Assembly (NCBI RefSeq): GCF_905220415.1
Contig: NC_059537.1
Location: forward strand, 2,779,989 to 2,843,988
DNA from: Colias croceus
Taxonomy: Eukaryota; Arthropoda; Insecta; Lepidoptera; Pieridae
Direction: 5' to 3'
Length of the DNA stretch: 64,000 bases
Both the position numbers and the translations under genes were made by a program. Shown in pieces: positions 43,611 through 54,231 of the stretch. Position 1 is the first letter of the stretch. Each line of letters opens with the position of its first letter. Below the pieces are notes generated by a model. It had not been told where the DNA came from. It was given only the letters and a program-made list of their open reading frames with translations, and ran no database searches.

Positions 43611-44590
43611 TTTTTTTTTTATGTCAGAGCAAGCAAAGGAGTAGGTGGGCCACCTGATGTTAAGTGGTCACCACCGTTCATAAACACTTGTAACACTAGG
43701 AGTGTTACAGGTGCTTTGCCGGCCTTTTATGGACAAATAAGCTCTTTTCTTGAAGGCCCCAATGTCGTAGTTGTTCGGGAACACCGCAGGTGGCAAATCG
43801 TTTCATATAGTTTCACCGTACGCGGAAGGAAGTTGCGGGTGAAGCGGACATTGGTGGAGCGCCAACCATCCAGATGGTGCGGATGGAACTGGTTTTTACG
43901 GCGTGTGGTCCGGTGGTGGAACTGTGCGGCTGGTAAAAGGTGGAACAATTCCTCAGAGCACTCCCCATAGTAGATTCTATACAGTATACAGAGAGACGCA
44001 ACGTCTCTCCGCACTGACAGTGGGTCGAGCCTATCGAAAAGCCTACGGTCATCGACAATTCGAGCTGCTCGACGTTGGATACGGTCAAGAGGAAGGAGTT
44101 GATACTGTGGGGCTCCGGCCCAGAGATGAGAACAGTACCCCATATGCGGTCGCACCTGAGCCTTGTACAGCTGAAGTCGGTGGGCCGGCTTGAAGTACTA
44201 TCTCGATCTACTGAGCACACCAAGTTTTTTCGAGGCTAATTTAGCCTTCGCTTCCAAATGACTGCGGAATTGAACGTCACTCGAGATTTCAACTCCGAGG
44301 ATTCCGATTTTCGGCGATATACTAAGGGGAGTACTCTTAAACCGAGGTTCTACGACAAATGGGGTCTTTTTAGCGGTGAACGCGCAAACCTGTGTCTTTA
44401 GGGGATTGAACTCGATTAAGTTCGCCCCAATCCGAGACTTCTTGGAGAGAAGACTCGACTTCAGGCACAAGTTTGTTTCGACTCTCATTGAGGCTTTCCT
44501 TTGAGGTGTGTGCACGGCCGGGATAAAGAGCATCCCCCCTACTGTCGTCTGTATAGCAATGAATGTTACTGATTTGTAACAAATCATGTT
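43611..44590 (-). pseudogene. 5'-truncated, frameshifted non-LTR retrotransposon fragment
   Basis: On the minus strand the fragment begins within the reverse transcriptase just before the active site, which reads YTDDS rather than YADDS (about 44530-44560). It continues through the region after the thumb, with VSDWGELN, KIGILGVEIS and the RIQRRAARIV block, to a 3' UTR and poly(A) (T-run at 43611-43620). The reading moves between at least two frames (segments 44605-44198 and 44155-43727), so it is dead. It is closest to the 29905-33060 lineage (shared MRPHMGYCSHLWAGAP-type block). Truncation at the 5' end is typical of failed target-primed reverse transcription. It lies inside the hAT element. 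Confidence 0.85.
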
Positions 44591-44943
44591 TATAATTATT
44601 ATCATGGATAAAAATAATTTTGTTAACTTTTGCAGGATTTAGACGCGATCTCTTCGCAGTTAAGACTAGCCCAGCTACAGAAAAAACCCTTTTACTTGGC
44701 GTGCTTGAAGCTGGGATAGATAGAAGCGATCGCGCTAATTCGGCAAGCCCAGGAAAAACAACTTTTTTTTTGTTCCCAGAACTTAAGAATGTTGCCCTTT
44801 ACATCTCCTAAATCTGAAGAGTTAGCCGTAGCCAAATATGTCCAACACTCTTGAGCGACGTCGTCATCCCCATCAATAAATCTATTGGAGTGTTTTTTGG
44901 CTAGCTTTTGGAGTAAAACATCTGGCATCGATATAGTAGACAT
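44591..44943 (-). pseudogene. hAT transposase C-terminal (hATC dimerisation) fragment
   Basis: On the minus strand, the segment after 44943 encodes an acidic/hydrophobic stretch with ILKFWEQKK, the usual lead-in to the hATC domain. After an A-run at about 44762-44771 the conserved reading moves to another frame and shows PGLAELARSLLSIPASS, then KRVFSVAGLVLTAKRSRLNP (about 44645-44690), the hallmark of hAT transposase C-termini. The frameshift at the A-run and the loss of everything upstream (BED/TTF finger, RNase-H-like catalytic core) make it non-functional. The Met at 44943 is simply the first in the open stretch. Its position inside TIRs with an 8-bp TSD confirms the superfamily. Confidence 0.85.
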
Positions 44944-45465
44944 TGTCTATTATCGTTGCCGTGTTGTAGACAAAAACGCGTGCTGTGTTCGCGCGCAAAA
45001 TTTGAACTCGGCGCCAATTTTTCTGTGACCCGGCGGCGGCGGCGGCGCGCCGGGGTCTCTCGGCGGCGGCACGCCGGCGTGGCGCGGACCTCTACCCCAT
45101 ACATGTAACTGAGGGATGAAATTTTTTTTTTCGATGTACATACCCGTGTGGGGTATCAATGGAAAGGTCTTTTAAAATGATATAAAGTTTTCTAAAAAAC
45201 ATTTTTCTTAAAGTGAACGGTTTTTGAGATATCAGCTCTCAAAGTCGTAAAAAGTATGTCCCCCCCCTCTATTTTTATAACTACGGGGTATAAAATTCTA
45301 AAAAAAATAGAGGTGATGCATGCTAATTAACTCTTTCAACGATTTTTGGTTTGATCAAAGTATCTCTTATAGTTTTTGAGATAGGTTGATTTAACTGTAA
45401 TTTATTATATTTGCTGCTACGGAACCCTTTGTGCGCGAGCCCGACTCGCACTTGGCCGGTTTTTT

Positions 45466-47530
45466 TCTGGAGTTTTTGTTTATATTTTATATTATTGTGA
45501 ATAACCAGACCTTTTTCTGCCTGCCTTGTCGGGATAAAATAAAAATTCATATTGTAAGAGAGATATTATATTTTATTTTTATAACAATCACGAATAATTG
45601 TGCGCCTTCATGTTATAAGAATTTTTGGAATCAGCACTTTTTTACTTATATTGTTACAAATATACAACAATTAAATCTGTTTTTCCATTGTTACCAGGTG
45701 AATGCAGTGCCTGATCGCACATCAAGTAGACCGCGCCGCCTAGCCGCCACTTAACAAGTAAGTTGACAATATTTTGTTCATAAGTATATAATATAGTTAA
45801 GTAAAACAAAAAAAAAATTGGTTGTCTGTAAAGTCGGTTTACTGACGATAGTTGAACGTGACAACGTCCAATTGTGCTTCTTTGTCGCTCGTTCCGCGCT
45901 CTCGCTTGCACTTCAAGCCTTACATGGAACGCCTCAGAGCGAGGTAACGCCGCATGAGTAATGTTTTTTCGTGCGTGCAGCCGGCCATATCGAATTATAA
46001 GACGTTGTCACGTCAAAAAACGAGTATCAGTCATCTCCATGAATTAATTAATGACCAAGATACAAATAATAAACATACAGACTTCATAAAAGAAAGAAAC
46101 CTCGTGTCAATGAAACTATTTTTGTTGAAGGAATATCCTAAAATAAAATCCCGTTAACACAGCCGCATTGCACACTGAAATAGTCCACCCGATGACCTTT
46201 TGTAGCATTCCACAACAGAGTTCCATAAAGCCCGTACATAAGGGGAAAGTAAAATAAACCTGTTGCGTATCGTTGTATCATCTATCTTTTGAAAATATTC
46301 TCGCAATACTTTGTAAAGTAAACATTATGGCTACGGAAATAGGTTTCAGTTTCGCACGTGTCTCGATATTTTCATTCATGCTGTTAGGTTAGTTTGGCCT
46401 TTGTGTGTTTAATATTGATTCAATAACAGCTGTTTTGTTGAGATGTTATGAAATGTTTTTTCCGTAATAATTGTTTGATAGATGTTTGTAGGTAAAATGT
46501 AGATAATAACAATAGTAAGTTACTATAAATTTTAATATATTTTTTACCCGTTTGTTGCTTTTCTTTGAATAGATGTCTAAAAGTCTAGATAAAAACCTTA
46601 TAATAACAACGATATTTTAATAATAGGGGCAAAGTTTTTTGGGTAACCCAGACTGTTGTTAAATTCCTAGAAATCATAATTAATACATAATAACAATTTT
46701 TGTACGCAAAAACAAAATCTGTTAGCTTTAGTCTTGATGAAAGTCACAATATTAATAATTAGACTTTTAAATTATGTTGTTATCATCATCATTATCATTT
46801 TCAAGAAACTTTTTCTATTCTTTTTAATACACGAGTTAGATTACAACCCACAAACAATATTCGTCTAAATGTTCTCTTAATATCGAGCAAGGTTTAACTC
46901 AACCAAAGAACAAAGGTCACGAATCCCAAGGGTTCGGGAACTTTTCAAACATCCCCCTGTTTACTTTATCTCGGAGATTCGCTGAAGCCTCGTATTTACA
47001 TTACTGGGAACGGAATCTAATATTCTTACCAAATTACGTGTATTATAAGTTAAACTTGTTGTGTTGCTTGAGATAGTGCTGCTACGAATGCGAATGTAGA
47101 TTATAAATATACCATATATATACGTACCTACGAATGAAAAATATTTGAGCGTCTATAATGAGAAAAAAGGACGATTAAAAATAAATGCACATGATCTTCG
47201 TGTCTTTAGGTAGGTACATTCATATACTTATTAAAAAATATTTTTAACACTGTTTGTTGTTATGTCGATCGGAATCATTCTCTTTGTATTCCTTTTATGT
47301 GCAAGTTTAGAACACAAAGTCAATTTGAAAGAAATATTCATTAAAATATTTAGAGAACATAAAAATGATATGCACTATGAAATCAAAACACATCCAATTT
47401 CTGTCGATTTCATAACCTTAAAAAGGAACATGTAAATATCATTCTAAATTCAATTTCGCTTTTTTATTTAGGTATAGTTACGACTTTCATTTCATTTTTA
47501 CATACGCAACATAATTTCTGGCATTGTTTA
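45466..47530. other. AT-rich spacer, no gene seen
   Basis: Small frames at 45431-45754, 45654-45911 and 45954-46157 have no domains. A CG-richer patch lies at 45840-45990. No repeat from the other families is recognised. Confidence 0.35.
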
Positions 47531-47803
47531 TAGATTTTTATTAACCGACTTCAAAAAAAAGGAGGAGGTTATCAATTCGGCCGGTATATTTTTTTTTATG
47601 TATGTACACCGATTACGCCGAGGTTTCTGAACCGATTTACGTGATTCTTTTTTTGTTCGATGCGGGATGGTGTCGAATTGGTCCCATAAAAATTTTATTC
47701 GGATAGGCCCAGTAGTTTTTATTTTATGAGCATTTTTGTCTGTAGGTATTTGTGAATTTTGCAAGTGCAAGTTTGAAGTCGGTTGTTTTTAACGCAGTTA
47801 TTA
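47531..47803 (-). mobile_element. 'gaagtcggtt' MITE/SINE-like repeat, copy 1
   Basis: It runs from 'aaccgacttcaaaaaaaagg' to 'gaagtcggttgtttttaacg'; the 9-bp gaagtcggt is inverted at the two ends. The same element lies inverted at 57771-58042 and shares 'cgcagttat' outside the inverted ends. It also shares 'gaaccgatttacgtgattc', 'tcgatgcgggatggtgtcga' and 'cggataggcccagtag'. The 80-codon frame in it is repeat-derived. Confidence 0.78.
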
Positions 47804-48852
47804 CTTGTATGAAGTTATAAAAAAATAAAACACTGATAACAATCGGGGGTATTAAGTAACTAGCAACGACACCAACTACGGTTAATGAACGCAATTCTAT
47901 AGCGACATTATACTCTGTTTACAGAACACCCCTCGGGACTGTTTGGAGATGTATTACTTCTATTATTGCTCCATTCACTAATGTATTAGATAATGCTGCG
48001 GACCGTGCCTGAATGATGAGCATGAATATTCATATCAAATAATTTACCCTTCTTATAATCCGGCACTCTTATAATAAGTCGTATTAATTATAATTGGTAT
48101 GTTATTGTATTATGGAATTTGTTGATAAATATATTAACTGGAAGGATTCTAAAGCAACATTTTTTTTGGGAAATAACTTATTTGTAAAAACACAACATAG
48201 CACTGATAAAAATCAAGCGAAATCCAAACTTTTTATATTGATTTGTCGAGTTAAAAAAATATGCTCTATTCATTGTGATTTTTCATACTGTATATAACAT
48301 TTAAATTATATAGGTTCACAATACAAATGATCCTTTATGATGTGGTTATATCTCGATAAGCCAATTAACTAACTTCAATTGTCTGATTGACCCCCACGTA
48401 CTTATTGATGATCCCACGACCTATTATTGAACAATTATTTAATTAACAGTTTACTGTTATAATTAATTGACTGATATTAATGTTATCTGGAACTAATTAA
48501 TTGGAACTTTTTAAAATTTATTTTGAAACATTGAACAACAGTTTTTGAGTCATGTTACTATGAAGTGAGCCTCTATTTGCTTCAGTAATGAAATATATTA
48601 TTATAATTTTATTACACATTCCCAAGAGTATTTAAATAAGCTTATTTAACAATATTTACAAAATATATTCTATACATGGATTTTTACAGACTCATAAATC
48701 CACAGCTATATCAACTATCAAGTGAGCTTCATTCGAGTCGACTCCAATGTTTATTATGAAAATATTTTAGTGATTTATGTTTACATATCTTTATGTGCTT
48801 GTGCTGGTTAAGCTTGTACCTAATATAGAACTTTTTCTGCTTTTATTTCCTA
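47804..48852. other. AT-rich spacer, no gene seen
   Basis: The frame at 48094-48297 has no domain. Nothing else recognisable. Confidence 0.35.
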
Positions 48853-49685
48853 CTAGCTTCCGCCCGCGACTCCGTCCGCGCGGAAAAATTAAGAAAAATT
48901 AAGATTTTTTTTTGCACGCCTCATAAGCGAAGCGTTGAGGTGGGTACTACTGTCACTTCGCGCAAAACATCTGATTTTTTAAACTTAAAATGTCTTTATG
49001 TATCATACATTGCACTTGTAAGATAATACATACACACACATATTAAGAAAAAACACTATTTTTAACGTTCATGATATTTTTGATGTCATTTTTGTTATTT
49101 AAACTAGTTAAAAAACAGTTTAAAAAAGTTCTGTCTTGGACGTCCGTGTGTCTGTATGTGCGGATCCTTTTTCTTGTTAACACGATAGCGACCGAAATAC
49201 TTTACTAATCGAGTCTTTTTTTTTCTCTTACGCTTGAGTATGCTCAGGAATAGAACCCTTTCATTTTTCAGGGTCTGATTCGATGTGGTTTAATTGTTAT
49301 TAAATAAACAAAAAAAATATCGACTTTTTTTTCTTTTTTTTTTATAGTGTACTCAAAATTCACCATTATAAACTCGATTCTTTATACTATAAGCCAAGGT
49401 TTAAAAAAATAAGTTGGTAGTCAGTCCCTTAAACCTGCGCATTTTCACATCTAGGTGGGGCCACAAGAAAAATAGCTCAATTATTACGGTACCGCTTTCT
49501 TTACTTTTCCAAATGTTTTATTTTATTTCATTTTTATATTTATAGTCACGTACTCTTTATAAATAATCAATTTTATTGTAAAGGATGAGATTATGAGGCG
49601 TGCACTTTTGGATTTTCCAAACTATTTTTTCAATATTTTCAATGTACAGAATTGACCCTTCTACAGATTAATATTATATGTATTT
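48853..49685 (-). mobile_element. Helitron-like element (470-bp subfamily), deleted and interrupted
   Basis: The left end (48853-48913) has CTAG and 'cttccgcccgcgactccgtccgcgcgg', then 'aaaaattaagattttt'. The right end (from about 49625) has 'attttttcaatattttcaatg' and 'acagaattgacccttctacag'. Between them lies the repeat at 48914-49626. Much of the original interior, including the 'cctgggcgtaaaatagga' region, is gone. Confidence 0.7.
48914..49626. mobile_element. Unclassified ~713-bp repeat with 13-bp inverted ends, copy 2
   Basis: It matches 26960-27724 along its full length in the same orientation: gcacgcctcataagcgaagc at the start, 'ctgtcttggacgtccgtgtg' and 'cgatagcgaccgaaatact' inside, and 'ttatgaggcgtgc' + 'acttttggattttccaaac' at the end. 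It is shorter mainly in T/A tracts and one ~40-bp AT stretch. It is inserted within the Helitron-like copy. Confidence 0.78.
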
Positions 49686-51100
49686 CCTATAATATACATA
49701 GATTATATGCTGTTGATAGAAGGTTTTAAAATGGTCAAAGCTAAGAGTTTTTGGACTGTAATGTGTGTAGACTTGAGGAGTTTTGGTTACAGGATAAGTT
49801 ATTAATCTTAATAATACATAGTCGTAATTAGAGATTAATATTTAAAACATACGTTTATATTTAATGAAAAAACGTTTATATACTAAGATCATCTTCTTTG
49901 TCGTAACCGGGTAAAAATAACAAAGGCATTCTTGCATCTTGCGAGCATGTGAGGGACACGCCGGAAGGTTATCCTATATTCGTTTATTAAAAACAAGTTT
50001 CGGGTGAGCACGTAAGATTGATCGCCAGGGAAGATTGATGCAAGGAAAATTGATCCGATAAATATTTAAGACAATCTGTCCCATTCTCCCCGGGGTGAAC
50101 GATACCATAATTTTTCAGATGCGATGAATCTAATGTGTTTATTTATGCCATAGTCAATAAAGGAGGTGGTAGATCGCTTCGTGGTAAGCGCTACCACCGC
50201 CCATTTATATTTGTAGAGGCGTAAAATCATATAGAGGTCCTAAATGGTATGACATAATTCATGTGAACTAAAAGGAAAGGAATAGAATAAAGACTGGGAT
50301 TGGTGAGGTAAAGGACACAGGCCTAAGTAAACTAAAACTTATATCTAAAATTGTTAGTTTTCTTTATATCTAAATCTACCCTCAAAGTGGCCAACACAAT
50401 AGCAACCTACAAAGCACTATAGCCCGCCTTTGTTCATTACTCGGTTATCAATATAATTACGCGACAGCAGAGATAGGCAATTTCCCGTTCCCGCAAAGAC
50501 GAGTTTGCCTCATGCAGCGTCACGGCGAAGGAAATTCTATTTTCTAAGACACTTCGAGTTGCGTATGTATGTTTTGTAATTTAATTTTGTTGCCACCGTA
50601 ACTCATTTAAGATGTTAGGCCGGGAGATACTGACACAAAATATTGGGTCATTTGTAACAGTATGGCGGTTCTACAGGGGTCTTAGCACGCAATGACAAAA
50701 ATAAAAATGATGGTCAGAACGCTGGTACCGGGGGCCCAGTCTCGTGGGCGTTAGTCGAACTCGTCGGTATATCGGCCTATGTGCATGTTTTTTTTTAATC
50801 TTTTTTTATTTAGGGATTTTTGTCCTAAAGGACGATGACAATCCCATCGTACCTTGTACAAATATTTAACACTTAACAAACTATATTAACTATATTTTAA
50901 ATTTAAAGTTGAATAGCATGGTTCCATGTTTAAGGAGTTAGGACTGGGACTAGATTCGTAGAAGGTAAAGTTAAATCGCCCTGATCCCGCGAAAACGCTT
51001 CGCTTGATTACTGGTAGTATATAGGTCTGATATTAGTATTCTCAGATGTTTAATAAATAAAGGTTGGCGTCATTTATCAGTTTCCCGAAATCAATCTATC
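49686..51100. other. AT-rich spacer with a possible decayed non-LTR tail
   Basis: The stretch 50155-50230 ('ggaggtggtagatcgcttcgtggtaagcgctaccaccgcccat') resembles the 3' UTR next to the tails at 29880-29940 and 43630-43680, so it may be a decayed minus-strand 3' end. No gene is recognised. Confidence 0.35.
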
Positions 51101-51124
51101 GTTAAAGAAACGGCTCGCTTGCAC

Positions 51125-51165
51125 GGCCATGATAAAAAAATCGGTTGAGTGTGGGTCGGACTCGC
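51125..51165 (-). repeat. Decayed end fragment of the 'gggttccgtagcc' repeat
   Basis: The sequence 'aaaaaaatcggttgagtgtg' and 'ggtcggactcgcg' resembles the reverse complement of the 45430-45465 end ('aaaaaaccggccaagtgcga', 'gtcgggctcgcg'). Confidence 0.45.
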
Positions 51166-51475
51166 GAAAGTAAGTTACGCACAAAAAACCTAAAGAGCAT
51201 CTGAAAAAAAATTGTAACCCATCCAATTTGTGACCATGCAAACCATTGCTTAAACTCATTTATTACAACTTTGTTATAACAATATAAATACATCATCTCT
51301 GAAACTACTACTATGTAACCAACGTATCTATTAAAGTTATTTTTTACATACTCCTCCGTAGACAAATTCTATACAAAATGATATAAAGAGTACAAGTAAA
51401 GAGGGCTGAATCTGATCCCCTTCCCTTTGAACTGACCTAATACATTTTATACAAAGTAATAAAACATTGATAATG

Positions 51476-51510
51476 TTTGATCTTAGCCAAAAGGCAGAGA
51501 TGAAATTTAA
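51476..51510 (-). pseudogene. U2 snRNA 5'-end-like fragment
   Basis: On the minus strand the sequence reads tctctgccttttggctaaga followed by tcaaa, which matches the highly conserved 5' end of U2 snRNA (the 'CTTTTGGCTAAGATCAA' block, as I know it) over about 20 bases. The branch-point-recognition sequence and Sm site expected downstream are not preserved. Most likely a decayed U2-derived pseudogene fragment; chance similarity cannot be excluded. Confidence 0.45.
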
Positions 51511-51680
51511 AATCCCACCAAAAACATTTTCATGTAAAATGTTGCCAAGACGAGCCCAAATGTGGCTTGGCCATTTCGCTACATTCACATCGGCGTAAGG
51601 TGAAAAATTAATTCACTGTTCATTACTTTTGTGTTATACAATAGTTCTTGTAGTAACGAACGGCCAAGCCACATATTTTG
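51511..51680. repeat. Foldback-type repeat with 'tcccaccaaaaaca' end
   Basis: The sequence starts atcccaccaaaaaca, like the end of the element at 62316-62779, then 'attttcatgtaaaatgttgcc'. Further on, 'atgtggcttggccatttcg' (51560-51578) and 'cgaacggccaagccacat' (about 51657-51674) form an inverted pair. It is probably a partial foldback MITE. Confidence 0.5.
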
Positions 51681-52408
51681 ACTAAGGTGTAGAGTTTGTG
51701 AAGTTAGGCCTTGTAGAGTTAGGGCGTGTAGTGTTAGAAGCTTGGCTCTACATGAGATCTGATAACTTTTTGACAGTGCGAGTATCACATTAGTAATAAT
51801 AGGAGTGTGTTCAAATGCTCAATTTTTAGATTTATTGGAAATGGCGATTCAATTAAAAATAATTAATTACGCAGTTAATCAAATAGCCATTTCTAAGAAA
51901 CTATTGACGCTGTTTAAACTGTATCAGCCTCTGGCCATAATTAAAGGATTAATTGTGTTTGATTTATTCAAAGACAGAATTTAATAATCGACTAAACTCT
52001 TAAGTGATTTTCTCTGAACCGACTTATAATTAAAATATGCTTTGAATGTTTTACTAATATTGAAAGTTCCAAAGCCACTTGCCTATTATCCATAAGTTCT
52101 TTTTCTAAATAGAGCTTCCCAAAGACAATAGATCAATTTGTGATTTGTTTGTTTTTTTTATTTCTAAAGATTCAAGAGTTCTTGGCTTAATCGGATGAAA
52201 TAAAAAAAAAGAATGTGTGTACTTATGTACACGCTTTAGAAGTTATACTTCTTTGGCGTATGGAAAAAAAATACTAGAATATACAACTTGAACATAGTTA
52301 CATACCACCTAGAACTAACTTCATGCTGTTAAATTTAGGTGTCGGTGTGCGCGCGCATCGTAAAAATTCACTCTCATCATTTTTCTCCATCGCGCCAAAA
52401 GAAGTATA
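51681..52408. other. AT-rich spacer, no gene seen
   Basis: Nothing recognisable apart from local simple sequence. Confidence 0.35.
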
Positions 52409-52500
52409 AGTGCTGATTTACACAGGGTCAGTAAGTGACTACAAATTCGAGGCTCGGCGCCGCGACTGACTTGTCTACTGACCCTGTGTTAATCAGCACT
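52409..52500. repeat. 92-bp hairpin palindrome
   Basis: The arms agtgctgatttacacagggt (continuing 'cagtaa') and the complementary end 'ctgaccctgtgttaatcagcact' pair over about 25 bp with one or two mismatches. The GC-rich loop contains 'ggctcggcgccgcg'. It looks like a very short foldback element; no TSD longer than 2-3 bp is evident. Confidence 0.75.
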
Positions 52501-52845
52501 AACTTCAAAAATGTTCTTGGTTTGGATAGAACTAGAAGTTGGGGTAAGTTTTAAATTGTATATTGATTCGTCTGCCTCCTTAGGCGATTAGTCCAGCATT
52601 CATTTTAAATGAGTATAACTCTGAACTTTTTGGTGGCAGAGAAAGTTTTGGACGCCTTCGTAGAACCTATATAACTTGCTTACGGTGAAGTTCGTACGGC
52701 TTCATGAATTTGCTTTCAATTTTTTAAGGTATCTTTTCGTTTTTTTTACTTTATTAAATAACAAACCTAGGCCTCCTCGCGGTAAAGTAAAATCTAACAA
52801 TCAAATATCACGAGTTTGAGATCTTGAGTTCATTAAAAGATTCCT

Positions 52846-52960
52846 TTCTCGATAAATAGGCTATCTAACAACGAAAGAATTTTTCAAATCGGACCAGTAA
52901 TTCCTGAGATTAGCGCGTTCAAACAAACAAACAAACTCTTTATCTTTATAATATTTATTT
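52846..52960 (-). mobile_element. Partial Helitron-like copy
   Basis: It contains 'ctcgataaataggctatctaacaacgaaagaatttttcaaatcggaccagtaattcctgagattagcgcgttc', a (caaa)n tract and 'tttataatattta'. The CTAG end and GC-rich block are missing. Confidence 0.7.
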
Positions 52961-53664
52961 TCTATAAAACAATCCGCCCTTGTACGTCTATCATGCTTCA
53001 CTATCATTACGATTCCCTTGTTCTCATATAGCTAACAGGCACTAACACTAGTTTTACAATAAGCACCATTTATTTTACACAAAATTACCTGATACTGGAC
53101 GTGTTCAAATGTTTACGAAGCGATAAAGTCGATATAAGCCGTCGTAAGCAGTTGGATCAATGTTTATGTTGAGAAAATATTTGATTTGTTCGAGTCGCTT
53201 TAAGATAATTCAGCTTTGTAGTGCCGGTTGTAGTCATTGCTTAATCTTGTTGTTACATTGTATTGATGTCGTGTAACTATTAATATGTAACTTTAAGAAG
53301 TAAATACGGAGACGTGACTAGACGAGGGGTAATGATATTTAGTTGTGTCCATTGGAAATTAGAAAATTAACATTTTGGATATACGTAATCCAGTCTACAA
53401 ATTAAAAACTTGCCAATGTTAGAAATTGTGCAGCGGAAAAGTTCAAATGAACGAATACCATTCAAGTATACACAGCAACAACAATCATAAGGAAGGAAAT
53501 CAATTTTGAACAATAGTATTATTAATACCTTTTAAATTATCCCATTTAGTATGTTCTCTATCAGCCATTAATTTATTTCCTTCCTTTTAATATTTTGCGT
53601 TTATAACACCTTCATAGTATTATATAACAGTAGCCATGGAACTTATAGATTCAGAAAAATTATA

Positions 53665-54229
53665 GTTCAGGATACATCGCCCATTTTTGCAAGTGACTAC
53701 TATCAAGCTGATTTTCCGTTTGTAGCTTTATTTTGATGAGACACCGAATAATTTCGTGTACGAAACTCTCGATTGTGGTAGCTAACAGAGATAACAAGGA
53801 TATTTTTTTTTGATTTGATGGTTCTCAAATATTTATTACGCAATTTGTAGGACAATATGTCTGTTGAATTATATAAACATTAACTAAGTGAAAACAAAAA
53901 TATCAGCTTGTTAGTAATCATTTATGATGACCTCGTTATCGATACACTTTGGAAAGGACTCTTTGAACAAACCATAGATTTTGTGGGACAAATATTTTTT
54001 CGAATAATTTAGGTAATTATCTTGAGATTGAACAAAAAAAAAATCATTCAGTTAGTAATAAATATTTGAGAACCATCAAATCAAAAATTTTTATCCTTGT
54101 TATCTCTGTTAGCTACCACAATCGAGACTTTCGTACACGAAATTATTGGGCGTCTCATCAAAATAAAGCTACAAACGGAAAATTAGCTTGATAGTAGTCA
54201 CTTGCAAAAATGGGCGATGTATCCTGAAC
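53665..54229. mobile_element. TA-flanked foldback MITE, copy 3 (565 bp)
   Basis: It has the same long arms and interior as 22256-22819, including 'ggtaattatcttgagattgaac' and 'gttatcgatacactttggaaagg', with TA at 53663-53664 and 54230-54231. The near-identical length (565 versus 564 bp) marks these two as full-length members. Confidence 0.9.
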
Positions 54230-54231
54230 TA

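Larger units (their letters stand above)
43373..45094 (-). mobile_element. hAT element, coding-defective, with TIRs and 8-bp TSD, inserted in the repeat
   Basis: The ends tagaggtccgcgcc and ggcgcggacctcta are perfect 14-bp inverted repeats. The 8-bp duplication ccccatac lies at 43365-43372 and 45095-45102. Subterminal DNA is extremely GC-rich (CGG/CCG repeats at 43385-43460 and 45030-45085). The only transposase coding left is the C-terminal dimerisation part (44590-44943). A non-LTR fragment sits inside it. Its TIR differs from the hAT at 7463-8689, so it is a separate family. Confidence 0.93.
43150..45465 (+). mobile_element. 'gggttccgtagcc' lepidopteran repeat, split by a hAT insertion
   Basis: The left part (43150-43372) holds 'gggttccgtagccaaaatgg', 'aacggaacccttatagtttc', a tandem (ccgtctgt)n tract at 43208-43241 and 'actcggaaactataag'. 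The right part (45103-45465) starts 'atgtaactgagggatgaaat' and ends 'gctacggaaccctttgtgcg', 'agcccgactcgcacttggcc', 'ggttttttt'. Removing 43373-45102 (the hAT plus one TSD copy) restores a continuous repeat of about 590 bp. I recognise the family as widespread in Lepidoptera but cannot assign its class. A diverged end fragment lies at 51125-51165. Confidence 0.8.

Noticed and set aside
43587..43970. 127-codon plus-strand frame in the nested region
   Set aside because: It is antisense to the decayed RT and carries no domain.
44901..45104. 67-69 codon Arg/Pro-rich frames near 45.0 kb as small basic proteins
   Set aside because: They are translations of the CGG/CCG-rich subterminal repeat of the hAT element.
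47528..47770. 80-codon frame (and the similar one at 57805-58008) as a conserved small protein
   Set aside because: Both lie wholly within an interspersed repeat; similarity reflects repeat identity.
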